NCBI RefSeq assembly: GCF_902364945.1
Contig: NZ_CABJFS010000001.1
Coordinates: forward strand, 314,980 to 378,979
Length of the DNA: 64,000 nucleotides
Direction of reading: 5' to 3'
Source of the DNA: Collinsella aerofaciens
Lineage (GTDB): Bacteria; Actinomycetota; Coriobacteriia; Coriobacteriales; Coriobacteriaceae
Shown: one piece after another, positions 55,746 through 63,873 of the stretch
Position numbering within the stretch: position 1 is the stretch's first letter
Layout of the letters: every line of letters begins with the position of its first letter
Position numbers and translations under genes: made by a program
Notes under the pieces: model-generated
Told to the model about the DNA's origin: nothing
Seen by the model: only the letters and a program-made list of their open reading frames with translations
Databases searched by the model: none

Positions 55746-55762
55746 ACATACCGTTAGTATGT
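55746..55762 (-). promoter_or_regulatory. TetR-type operator, copy 1
   Basis: ACATACCGTTAGTATGT: ACATAC/GTATGT half sites with 5-nt spacing. It lies 15 nt upstream of the MFS ATG, in the expected promoter. Confidence 0.75.
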
Positions 55763-55775
55763 AATTATTGACTTG

Positions 55776-55797
55776 AAAAGGGCAGCCGAAGCTGCCC
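55776..55797 (-). terminator. Terminator between TetR and MFS genes
   Basis: GGGCAGC-TTCG-GCTGCCC followed by TTTTC on the minus strand. Confidence 0.8.
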
Positions 55798-55810
55798 TCT
55801 CAAATCTATT

Positions 55811-55827
55811 ACATACCGTTGGTATCT
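55811..55827 (-). promoter_or_regulatory. TetR-type operator, copy 2
   Basis: ACATACCGTTGGTATCT, the same as copy 1 with changes in the right half site and spacer, 3 nt past the TetR stop. Confidence 0.65.
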
Positions 55828-55830
55828 ATA

Positions 55831-56493
55831 TTACCACCCGGCACGGTCCCATACGTCCCAAATCCGTGCCGTTGTCTGGAGCACTTCCTCGCCCAAATCG
55901 AGTCCCACCGCAGAGGCCATCTGCGCCAAACATTGAGCGCGAGCGAGCATTCGATCCTTGGGTTCAAGCGGACGAAACAGTGGCAGCAACCAGAGATTCG
56001 CCAGCAACGATACGGCCTCTGCCGCTTCGCGCGGGCATTCGCACGCAATGGAGCCGTCGGCGATGCCCTCCTCGATCACTGGCAAGAGACAGTCATCGGC
56101 CGACTCGTCAAATGAGCCCTGGTACTGCATCGCCAGAAGACGCGAGCTTTTTACCGGATCTGCTGCAGGACGCATACGTGCCCATAGCTCAATTTGCGGA
56201 ACTACGGACTCGGGCGCGTACAGTCGCTTGAGCTTTTGGGCGCCGGTCATATTACCGACGCCAAGCATCGAGCGGCGGTGCTCAACAATCGGAGTCATCG
56301 CCCGATCAAACGCGGCGTTAAAAATCTCTTCTTTGCTCTTGAAGTGATGATAGACAGCGCCCTTGGTCATGCCATCGAGACGGTCAACGATATCTTGAAT
56401 GCTCGTCCCCTCATAACCCTGTGCGCAGAATAGCTCCAGTGCCGCGTCGAGAATCTTCGCGACCGTCTCCTCGGGATATTTATTGCGACCCAT
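55831..56493 (-). CDS. TetR-family regulator of the MFS gene
   Basis: 220 residues. The N-terminal HTH is ALELFCAQGYEGTSIQDIVD followed by GAVYHHFKSKEEIFNAAFD, a typical TetR motif. The C-terminal domain is helical. The ATG at 56493 is family-consistent, although its ribosome binding site is weak (GATGGGCGGATT). It probably represses the MFS gene downstream, given the operators between them. Confidence 0.88.
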   Translation of the reverse strand: MGRNKYPEETVAKILDAALELFCAQGYEGTSIQDIVDRLDGMTKGAVYHHFKSKEEIFNAAFDRAMTPIVEHRRSMLGVGNMTGAQKLKRLYAPESVVPQIELWARMRPAADPVKSSRLLAMQYQGSFDESADDCLLPVIEEGIADGSIACECPREAAEAVSLLANLWLLPLFRPLEPKDRMLARAQCLAQMASAVGLDLGEEVLQTTARIWDVWDRAGW

Positions 56494-56567
56494 AATCCGC
56501 CCATCCGCAACGCAAGTCTTGTGCCTCATTGCAGCATTTTAGCGTTGCGGATGGTAGGCGGTCGATT

Positions 56568-56906
56568 CTACACCGCGGCGGGGCCGTGTTCGCCGGTGCG
56601 TATGCGGATGACTTCTTCGACCGGCTCAACCCAGATCTTGCCGTCTCCAACGGCGCCGGTACGGGCGGCGTTGCAGATAATGTCGACAATGCCGTCGACA
56701 TGTTCATCGGCGCAGATGAGGGTGAACTGCACCTTAGGGATGGTATTGACGAGCAGTTCGTTGCCGCGAACGTATTCCTTCCAGCCATGCTGCGCGCCGC
56801 AGCCCTGCACCTGGTTGATAGTCATACCGCGAACATCAGCAGCAAACAGCGCGTCTTTGAGAACCTCAAGCTTTTCCTGGCGCACGATAGCCGTGATCTT
56901 CTTCAT
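56568..56906 (-). CDS. PII nitrogen regulatory protein (GlnK-like)
   Basis: 112 residues, PII fold that reads ATP/ADP and 2-oxoglutarate and gates AmtB. Signatures GCGAQHGWKEYVRGNE (T-loop, ~36-51) and TGAVGDGKIWVEPVEEV are present. In the T-loop the position of the uridylylated tyrosine (Y51 in E. coli) is Val, with Tyr one residue earlier, so uridylylation is unlikely. It follows amtB on the same strand after a ~110-nt palindrome. Confidence 0.93.
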   Translation of the reverse strand: MKKITAIVRQEKLEVLKDALFAADVRGMTINQVQGCGAQHGWKEYVRGNELLVNTIPKVQFTLICADEHVDGIVDIICNAARTGAVGDGKIWVEPVEEVIRIRTGEHGPAAV

Positions 56907-56950
56907 AGTGAATTCCTCTCTTTATAAAGAAATGAACCGCCCATTCATGT

Positions 56951-57060
56951 GGCACGGGTTTTCCAGGTGCCCGAGATTGCCCCGAAAGAGGAGCGCCGCG
57001 TACTTCGGTACGCAAGCGACGGTTTGAGGGGCAAGGTCGGGTGCCTGGGAAAGCCGTGCC
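56951..57060. repeat. Large imperfect palindrome C between amtB and glnK
   Basis: Arms 56951-56987 and 57023-57060 pair at about 27 of 33 core positions around a smaller GCGTAC-TTCG-GTACGC hairpin. It begins 1 nt after the amtB stop and ends 44 nt before glnK. It resembles palindromes A and B in plan. Confidence 0.8.
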
Positions 57061-57061
57061 G

Positions 57062-58339
57062 CTAATCGAGTCCGGAGAAAGAAGGATACGCGCTCTCGCC
57101 GTGCTGACTCGCATCCAAGCCCAGTGCCTCGTCGGCCTCGTCCACGCGCAAGTTGCCGTGGAACAGCGCCTTGACCACTGCGGCGATCACCAAGTCGAGC
57201 ACCAGCACAATAACGACCGTCACCATAATGCCCAAAATCTGCGAGATGAGCAGCGACACGTCGCCCGTGTAGAACAGGCCGCCCTTACCGGTCCACGAAA
57301 GCTCCGGCACGCAGAACAGGCCCGTGAGCACGCCGCCCAAGATGCCGCCAATGCCGTGGCAGCCAAACGCGTCGAGCGCGTCGTCGTAGCCAAACTTGGT
57401 CTTAAGATGGCTGATAGCCAGGTAGCAGACGGGCGATACGATCAAGCCCATGACCAGCGCCGCCCACGGCTCGACAAAGCCCGCGCCCGGCGTGACCACC
57501 ACGAGGCCCGCGACCAGACCGGTGCTGGCGCCCACCAGCGTGGGGCGACCGGTGTGCACGCGCTCAACGACAAGCCACGAAACCATGCCCGCCGCGCTGG
57601 CCGTCACGGTGTTGAGGATGGCAAGCGCGGCCACGGCGTCGGCCTTGAACTCGCTGCCGCCGTTAAAGCCAAACCAGCCAAACCAAAGCAGGCCGGCTCC
57701 CAGCGCCACAAACGGGACGTTATGCGGACGGTAGCTCACCATGCCAAAACCGCGACGGCGGCCGAGCATTAAGCAGAGGATCAGGCCGGTAAGACCAGAC
57801 GAAATGTGCACCACGTCGCCGCCGGCAAAGTCGAGCGCGCCGATGATGTCGCCGATAAAGGAGCCCTCGCCACCCCAGACCATGTGGGCGAGCGGCGCAT
57901 AGACCACGAGCAGCCAAATGCCCAGGAAGGCCGTCATGGCACCAAACTTAACGCGGCCTGCCAGGCTGCCCGTGACGATAGCAGCCGTGATCATGGCAAA
58001 CGCCATCTGAAAGGCGATGTTGATGATCTGGGGGTAGACGGCGCCGTCCGCGGCGTTGCCCTCGGCCGCCTGCAGCACCTGGTTGAGCACCGGCAGGCAC
58101 AGAAGCTGGTCAAGGCCTCCAGTAAACGGACTCGAGCCGTCGCCGCCGTAGGCCAGCGACCAGCCGGCAACAATCCACAGCACACCGACCAGGCCAATGG
58201 CGCCAAAGCACATGAGCATGGTGTTGATGACATTTTTGCGCCTGGACAGGCCGCCATAGAAAAACGCCAGACCCGGTGTCATTAAAAACACGAGCATGGT
58301 GCAGATGAGCATAAACGTTGTCGATCCCGTATCGTACAT
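57062..58339 (-). CDS. amtB: Ammonium transporter
   Basis: 425 residues, about 11 membrane helices, including FMLICTMLVFLMTPGLAFFY, ALDFAGGDVVHISSG and CHGIGGILGGVLTG (the pore His region). It imports ammonium and is controlled by the PII protein encoded next. The ATG at 58339 (GGGGAG) is preferred over 58378, which has no site. The usual order glnK-amtB is reversed here. Confidence 0.94.
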   Translation of the reverse strand: MYDTGSTTFMLICTMLVFLMTPGLAFFYGGLSRRKNVINTMLMCFGAIGLVGVLWIVAGWSLAYGGDGSSPFTGGLDQLLCLPVLNQVLQAAEGNAADGAVYPQIINIAFQMAFAMITAAIVTGSLAGRVKFGAMTAFLGIWLLVVYAPLAHMVWGGEGSFIGDIIGALDFAGGDVVHISSGLTGLILCLMLGRRRGFGMVSYRPHNVPFVALGAGLLWFGWFGFNGGSEFKADAVAALAILNTVTASAAGMVSWLVVERVHTGRPTLVGASTGLVAGLVVVTPGAGFVEPWAALVMGLIVSPVCYLAISHLKTKFGYDDALDAFGCHGIGGILGGVLTGLFCVPELSWTGKGGLFYTGDVSLLISQILGIMVTVVIVLVLDLVIAAVVKALFHGNLRVDEADEALGLDASQHGESAYPSFSGLD

Positions 58340-58537
58340 TCGCTCCCCCTTGGTCGCATGAACGTTGTCGGCGCTCATGATGCGGCCGAGGGCCAACTGG
58401 TGTAGACCAGATACGGCGTTGTTAAACGCTGCGTTGTCGAATGGAAACGGTGCCGCAATCTTGGAAACGGCACGGCAACGGGCGCGAAACGAACGGGAAA
58501 CGTGCGAACGAGAAGGGCGCGCTTGGCTCCGCTTTGG

Positions 58538-59557
58538 CTAGCGCCGGAACAGCTCGCGGGCTCGGTCGCGGAGGTCGGTAGCTCGGATGACGCCCTCGTA
58601 ACGATTGATGCGCAGACGCGGGAAGGCGTTAAAGAAGCGTAGGTCGCGGCGGCTGAGTGACACGCTCGGCACCGGGCGGCTCATGCGCTTGCCGGCAAGG
58701 CGACGACCGAGCGACGGACGCGGCATGCTCGGCGCGGCATCGGCCACGCGACGGGCAGCGAGCGCCAGGCCGCGAGCACCATCCGAAATAAACGTCGGCA
58801 TCGAAGCCTTCTCGCGCAGGGCATCGAGCGCCGCGTCGCCCAGCTCGGCCAGCCAAGCGTTAACGGCGCGACCGCGGATATGCGTCTGCGCCACCGAGTC
58901 GATCGCCGAATCGGGAATACGTTCGAGCATAGAGTTGGAGGCATCGGCAAGCGACTCATTGATGCGGTCGGCAAGGTCGGCACGCACACGCTCCAGCTGA
59001 TCGGACAGACGCCGCCAGCTCGCCAACGAGCACGCCGCGTCGACCATCATCGCGACCGCAACGATAAAGGCGGCCAAGCGCACGATTAGCACCGGCAGAT
59101 GGCCAAGCAGCCCCAGCAATGCCGGCTCCACTAAACGGCAAATACACAACGCACCCAAGCCAAACGCGCAGGCCCAGTACAGGCAGATGCGTCCGTGCAG
59201 GTTAAACGGCAGATGCGAGTAATCCCAAAACCGGGCACCCGTCGTTTTTTCCAACAGCACGCCCACGCTATATTCGATCACGCTGCATACAAGCGCCGCG
59301 GCGACAAACTGGCTCGAGGCATCCGGAATCCCGCGCAGCAAAAGCCAGCAGGCTATGCCGCCCACACCATAGATAGGACAACACGGCCCCAGCAAAAATC
59401 CGCTGTTGGCAAATCGCCCGTGATTGAGCATGGCGCAGACTGTCGATTCCCATACCCAGCCGCAAAAACCGTAGAAGGCAAACGAGAGCACCAGCGCCGA
59501 GAGCGGACAGGCGACAAGCGTCGCGCCGTCAAATGCCATGTCGATCGCGGTCCCCAC
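58538..59557 (-). CDS. Putative ABC-transporter-type membrane protein (CmpB-like)
   Basis: 339 residues. About five to six hydrophobic helices fill residues 10-185, with FYGFCGWVWESTVC and FWDYSHLPFNLHGRICLYWA, the hallmark of the CmpB-type permease family; the C-terminus is a basic soluble tail. GTG start, 3 nt after the HD gene stop, so co-transcribed. Role unknown. Confidence 0.82.
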   Translation of the reverse strand: MGTAIDMAFDGATLVACPLSALVLSFAFYGFCGWVWESTVCAMLNHGRFANSGFLLGPCCPIYGVGGIACWLLLRGIPDASSQFVAAALVCSVIEYSVGVLLEKTTGARFWDYSHLPFNLHGRICLYWACAFGLGALCICRLVEPALLGLLGHLPVLIVRLAAFIVAVAMMVDAACSLASWRRLSDQLERVRADLADRINESLADASNSMLERIPDSAIDSVAQTHIRGRAVNAWLAELGDAALDALREKASMPTFISDGARGLALAARRVADAAPSMPRPSLGRRLAGKRMSRPVPSVSLSRRDLRFFNAFPRLRINRYEGVIRATDLRDRARELFRR

Positions 59558-59560
59558 CGT

Positions 59561-60097
59561 CTACCCTCTCCTCTTTTCGCTCGATTCGCCACTCACGCCA
59601 TCGTCCGCCTCGCCCTTGCGCCGCAGACGACCGGCGACCGTCTCGCGCAGCGCGCACCACTTATCGGCCAGGCATACAATCCATGCCTCACGACACGTCG
59701 GCGGCACCGGCACCAGCGGAAACATATGCCGCACGATGATATTCCGCTCGCGCGGCGTCAGCTCAAAATCTTCCTCGGCACGCGCCAGGGCAAAAAATGG
59801 ATGCCGAAATCCGTGCAGTCGATGGCTTGGGTCGGGATCGTGCCAGTCATAGAGAAAGTAATCGTGCAGCAGGGCTCCGCGCAGCAACGAGGCGCGATCG
59901 ACCGAGACACCGACGCGGCCCAGGTGCTCGGCAAAGGACAGACTTGCCCGCGCCACCGAGGTCACATGCGCATACACCGTCACATCGCCATGCTGGATAA
60001 ACTCGCGCGTCAGGTCCAGACGGCCCGCCTGTGCCAGTTGACGGGCAGCATGGTCTACTTCGCACGCGATTTTCTCGGCGCGAACGACATCGGACAT
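59561..60097 (-). CDS. HD-domain phosphohydrolase
   Basis: 178 residues with an HD metal centre (LLRGALLHDYFLYDWH, ~90-105) and a second His region (GFRHPFFALARAEEDF; NIIVRHMFPL). Nucleotide or cyclic-nucleotide phosphohydrolase by family. AAGGAGG fixes the ATG at 60097. Operon partner of the CmpB-like gene. Confidence 0.88.
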   Translation of the reverse strand: MSDVVRAEKIACEVDHAARQLAQAGRLDLTREFIQHGDVTVYAHVTSVARASLSFAEHLGRVGVSVDRASLLRGALLHDYFLYDWHDPDPSHRLHGFRHPFFALARAEEDFELTPRERNIIVRHMFPLVPVPPTCREAWIVCLADKWCALRETVAGRLRRKGEADDGVSGESSEKRRG

Positions 60098-60325
60098 GCT
60101 GCCTCCTTCCAGCGACTCACGGCGACAAGCCACGGCCTGTGCACAATCGATAAAAACATCATGGAACACATTAGTATGGCATCGGACAAAACGTTTTGCC
60201 CCACCAGTTGGCGAATTACCGCGCCGCCGTCACATATCAAACGCCAAAATGTGCGAGACTGTCTTGTGCAATTGTGCCGGCCGAGGGAGCGCCGGCGCTC
60301 GATTCGCATGGAGTAACCCACAACG

Positions 60326-62107
60326 ATGCTGCTTACGCAAACGACAACGCCCGAGGACGTCAAGGCTCTTAATCGCGCCGAGCTCCCGCAGCTCTGCGGC
60401 GAGATTCGCCACGCCATCCTCGAAAGCTCCGCCGCCGTCGGCGGGCACGTTGCCCCCAACTTGGGCGTCGTTGAGCTTACGGTTGCGCTTCATCGCGTAT
60501 TTAACTCCCCCATCGACAAGATTGTCTTTGACGTTTCGCACCAGACCTACGCCCACAAGGCGCTGACCGGGCGCGCGTACACTTATATCGATCCGGAGCG
60601 TTATGGTGAGGCTTCTGGCTTTGCCAATCCCGATGAGTCCGAGCACGACCTGTTCGCCATGGGCCATACCTCCACGTCGGTGAGCCTGGGCTGCGGCCTG
60701 GCGCACGCTCGTGACCTGGCGGGCGATACGTACAACGTCATCACCATCATTGGCGACGGCTCGCTTTCGGGCGGCCTGGCGTTTGAAGGCTTTAACAATG
60801 CCGCCGAACTCGATAGCAACCTGATCATCATCGTCAACGATAACGACCAGTCCATTGCCGAGAACCACGGTGGCTTGTATCGCAATCTGGCCGAGCTGCG
60901 CGCCAGCAACGGCACCTGTGAGCGCAACGTTTTCCGCGCGATGGGGCTCGGCTACCGCTATCTGGACGCCGGCAACGATGTGTTGGCCCTGGTCGACACG
61001 CTGCAGGGACTGTGCAATATCGATCATCCCATCGTGCTGCACGTCTCCACCGCCAAGGGCAAGGGCTTTGAGCCAGCCCAGAGTGACCCCGAGCGCTGGC
61101 ATCACGTGGGTCCGTTTGACATGGCGACTGGGCGCAAGCTCTGCCCGGGCCATCCGAGCGAGCCTGCGCCGCGCACCTATGCCGACATTACGGGCGAGGC
61201 GCTCAGCGCCGCCATCGAGCGCGATCCGCAAGTCGTGGGCATCACGGCCGCCACGCCCTACATCATGGGCTTTACACCCGAGCTTCGCGCCGCCGCCGAC
61301 AAACAGTTCGTCGATGTGGGCATTGCCGAGGAGCACGCCGTGACCTTTGCCACCGCGCTTGCGCGCTCGGGTGCCAAGCCAGTCTTTGGTGTGTACGGCA
61401 CGTTTTTGCAGCGCGCCTACGACGAGCTGTGGCACGACCTGTGCCTCAACGATGTCCCCGCAACCATCCTGGTGTTTGGCGCATCGATCTTTGGCACCAC
61501 ATCCGAGACGCATCTTTCGTTCTTTGATATTTCTATGCTGGGCACTCTCCCCAATATGCGTTACCTGGCGCCTTCCTGCATGGAGGAATACCTATCCATG
61601 CTGAGCTGGTCGCTCGACCACCGCGAGCATCCCGTGGCAATCCGCGTACCGGGCATCGGCTTGGTAAGCCGCCCCGACCTGGCGCCCGCCGAAGACACCG
61701 ACTACAGCGCCGTTCGCTACAACGTGGTGCGTCAGGGTCGCGACGTGGCCGTGCTCGCGCTTGGCGATTTCTTTGAGCTGGGCGAGCGCGTGGCAAACCG
61801 CTTGGCTGCCGAGTACGGTATCGAGGCGACGCTCGTCAACCCGCGCTTTGCAACCGAGCTTGACCGCGAGTTCCTCGACAGTCTTGCCGCTGAGCATCGC
61901 GTTGTCGTCACCCTCGAGGACGGCATCTTGGACGGTGGCTGGGGCGAGCGCGTCGCGTGCTATCTGGCCTGCACGCCTGTGCGCACGCGCACCTTCGGCA
62001 TCGCCAAGGGCTTCCCCGACCGCTACGACCCCAACGAGCTGCTCGCTCAGAACGGCATGACGGTCGAGAACATGGCCGCCGAAGCCGTGAGACTACTTAA
62101 CGAGTAA
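60326..62107 (+). CDS. dxs: 1-deoxy-D-xylulose-5-phosphate synthase
   Basis: Thiamine-diphosphate enzyme for the first MEP-pathway step, condensing pyruvate and glyceraldehyde-3-phosphate. Thiamine motif GDGSLSGGLAFEGFNNAAE (~145-163) with NDN, the central transketolase-type pyrimidine domain (GIAEEHAVTFATALA) and the C-terminal domain. At 593 residues it is a little shorter than the typical ~620. GGAG lies ~12 nt upstream of ATG 60326. ispE is at 3.4 kb. Confidence 0.92.
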   Translation: MLLTQTTTPEDVKALNRAELPQLCGEIRHAILESSAAVGGHVAPNLGVVELTVALHRVFNSPIDKIVFDVSHQTYAHKALTGRAYTYIDPERYGEASGFANPDESEHDLFAMGHTSTSVSLGCGLAHARDLAGDTYNVITIIGDGSLSGGLAFEGFNNAAELDSNLIIIVNDNDQSIAENHGGLYRNLAELRASNGTCERNVFRAMGLGYRYLDAGNDVLALVDTLQGLCNIDHPIVLHVSTAKGKGFEPAQSDPERWHHVGPFDMATGRKLCPGHPSEPAPRTYADITGEALSAAIERDPQVVGITAATPYIMGFTPELRAAADKQFVDVGIAEEHAVTFATALARSGAKPVFGVYGTFLQRAYDELWHDLCLNDVPATILVFGASIFGTTSETHLSFFDISMLGTLPNMRYLAPSCMEEYLSMLSWSLDHREHPVAIRVPGIGLVSRPDLAPAEDTDYSAVRYNVVRQGRDVAVLALGDFFELGERVANRLAAEYGIEATLVNPRFATELDREFLDSLAAEHRVVVTLEDGILDGGWGERVACYLACTPVRTRTFGIAKGFPDRYDPNELLAQNGMTVENMAAEAVRLLNE

Positions 62108-62108
62108 A

Positions 62109-62150
62109 AAACCTCCGCAAAGGGAAGCATCCCTGCGGAGGTTTTTATTT
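62109..62150 (+). terminator. Intrinsic terminator of dxs
   Basis: AAACCTCCGCA/TGCGGAGGTTT stem followed by TTATTTT, directly after the stop. Confidence 0.95.
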
Positions 62151-62163
62151 TCGCGGCGCGATT

Positions 62164-62381
62164 ATCTCAATCTGTAACATCTATGGCCCGAATTCCCGTC
62201 TAACTGTTACAGATCGAGATAAGACATCTTAGTCCCAGACCTTTGTCTCAATCTGTAACAGATAGGGACCTTTTGGCCGTCCAGATGTTACAGATTGAGA
62301 CATTCGAATTCCCCTGAAGAGAAAATCTCAATCTGTAACAGTTGCTCGGCAAAAATGGCTGCAGATGTTACAGATCGAGAC
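62164..62381. repeat. Array of six 16-nt repeats in alternating orientation
   Basis: ATCTCAATCTGTAACA-type repeats at 62164, 62245 and 62325 alternate with inverted copies at 62205, 62286 and 62366. Unique spacers are 25, 24, 25, 23 and 25 nt. It can also be read as three 57-bp hairpins spaced 80-81 bp apart. There are no cas genes; the repeats are too short and alternate, so it is not a standard CRISPR. Confidence 0.9.
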
Positions 62382-62417
62382 AAAACAGCAAGGCATGCCG
62401 CTGCATCGGCCAGAACC

Positions 62418-62441
62418 GCCACAAAGGTGCCTGTCCCTTTT
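62418..62441 (-). repeat. Half copy of the GGGACAGGCACC hairpin, next to the IS end
   Basis: On the minus strand AAAAGGGACAGGCACCTTTGTGGCGG: loop and 3' arm of the lgt-type element, with the 5' arm missing at the IS end. The missing arm should lie beyond position 64000 if the IS inserted into it. Confidence 0.7.
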
Positions 62442-62474
62442 AATATGAGCAGGACATTGTCAAGAGGCAAAATC

Positions 62475-62756
62475 GGGCCTGGCCCCAACGATATGGGGTC
62501 AGGCCCTCTCCCTATATCAACCCGTCCGCGGCGACCTCGGCGTGTCTTACCGACGCTCGTCTTTGCAGTTTAATATCCGCCCGTGGCGATCTCTCGCTGG
62601 GCAATCCGTTGCTACGGCTGAGGCTTCTACGTCGAACCGACAGTCTGTGCACGCGTGTGGCGCCCTGGGCGCTCGCAGAAAAGGGACCTGAGGTTCGCCT
62701 CAACGGCTTCGGATCGAACCGCTTCCGGGGTGACTGGCTTATGTGCGGGGGACCGC
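62475..62756 (-). ncRNA. Candidate guide (bridge/seek) RNA region of the IS1111-like element
   Basis: Noncoding DNA between the transposase stop and the right IS end, minus strand. It begins with a GGGGG/CCCCC hairpin and ends with a strong GGGCCTGACCCC/GGGGCCAGGCCC hairpin (62475-62506), then GATTTTG. Three short matches to the IS ends or target are within (see findings). Its RNA identity is inferred from position only. Confidence 0.5.
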
Positions 62757-62760
62757 CCCC

Positions 62761-63873
62761 CTACGCCTCCTCGGCCATGAGGCCGACCGCCCACACCCAG
62801 CAGGCGAGCTCGCGCGCCGTGGCCACGTTCGCCTTGTTGCCGTGGACCCCGCGCGCGAGCAGCGCCTCCCGCCTCTCGACCAGCCTCCGCACGCCCTTGG
62901 CGGCATGCCTCCGGGCACCCCGGTCCGGGGCCTGGCCCTTGGCGAGGTCCTTCGGCCGCCCCGAGCACGTCAGGTAGTGCCACGCGGCCTCGACCAGCGT
63001 CTTCCTCAGGTGCTTGTTGCCGGCCTTGGTGATCGCGCCCCTGCGGTCGCTCTCCCCGCTGGAGTGCTCGGAGGGCGTCAGGCCGACCCACGCGGCGAAC
63101 GAGCGGGCGTTCCTGAACCTGGAGAACTCGCCGGCCTCGAACACGAGGTCGGCGGCGGAAGCGGTGTCGACGCCCTTGAGGCAGCGCAGGGAGTCGACCC
63201 TCCTCCTCCACCTGGGCTTGCGGGCCTCGCCCTCGACGAGCCCCTCGAGCCTCGCCTTCTCCTCCGCCGCCCGCCTGACCGCGTCGACGTAGTAGGCGAG
63301 CACCTCCTCGTCGGCCCCCTCCGCGAACCTTATCGACTCGATCCAGGACCAGTGCGCCCGGGTCCAGTTGCCCTTCCTGCGGCCGGTGGGCGTCCTCTCG
63401 TCGAAGACGAGCCCGTGCCTGAGCAGGAACTTGGAGAGCCGCTGCTTCGAGCGCGAGAGGTCGTCCCTCGCGTCCTCGAGCGCCCTGGTCAGGTCGCGGG
63501 CGGCCTCGCACTCGTCGTCGGGGACCCACACCTCGACCACGTTGCCGACCGACAGCATGCGGGCGAGGAACTCGGCGTCGTTGCGGTCGTTCTTCCTGCG
63601 CCTGTCCGCGCTGGGCTTGATCATCTTCGAGACGGCGCCGACCACGCAGTCGACCCCCAGGCCGGAGAGCCTCTTCTGCAGGTCGAAGCCCGTGACCCCG
63701 GACTCGTACACGCACCTGGCCCCGGGGTCCACGGAGCGGACCCACTCCGCGACGGCGCCGGCGTCGTAGCCGAAGGTCGCGGCGCGCACCTCCCCGGTCA
63801 TGACGTCGAGGGAGACGGCCTTTATCGAGCGGGCGTGGACGTCGAGGCCGACGAAGGTGGTAGTATCGAGCAT
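62761..63873 (-). CDS. IS110-family transposase (DEDD recombinase)
   Basis: 370 residues. The RuvC-like DEDD domain starts FVGLDVHARSIKAVSLD, with YESGVTGFDLQKRL and KNDRNDAEFLARM supplying the further acidic residues. The C-terminal transposase_20 domain reads LRCLKGVDTASAADLVFEAG and NARSFAAWVGLTPSEHSSG, with the conserved serine, then GAITKAGNKHLRKTL. The ATG at 63873 is preceded by AAGGGG; a longer reading starts at 63888. Confidence 0.94.
   Translation of the reverse strand: MLDTTTFVGLDVHARSIKAVSLDVMTGEVRAATFGYDAGAVAEWVRSVDPGARCVYESGVTGFDLQKRLSGLGVDCVVGAVSKMIKPSADRRRKNDRNDAEFLARMLSVGNVVEVWVPDDECEAARDLTRALEDARDDLSRSKQRLSKFLLRHGLVFDERTPTGRRKGNWTRAHWSWIESIRFAEGADEEVLAYYVDAVRRAAEEKARLEGLVEGEARKPRWRRRVDSLRCLKGVDTASAADLVFEAGEFSRFRNARSFAAWVGLTPSEHSSGESDRRGAITKAGNKHLRKTLVEAAWHYLTCSGRPKDLAKGQAPDRGARRHAAKGVRRLVERREALLARGVHGNKANVATARELACWVWAVGLMAEEA

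Noticed and set aside
62164..62381. Calling the alternating repeat array a CRISPR array
   Set aside because: Repeats are 16 nt and alternate in orientation, spacers are only 23-25 nt, and no cas gene is near.
62458..62463. Outward TTGACA at the right IS end as half of a circle-junction promoter
   Set aside because: A suitable -10 at the proper spacing could not be placed at the opposite end, so the evidence is insufficient.
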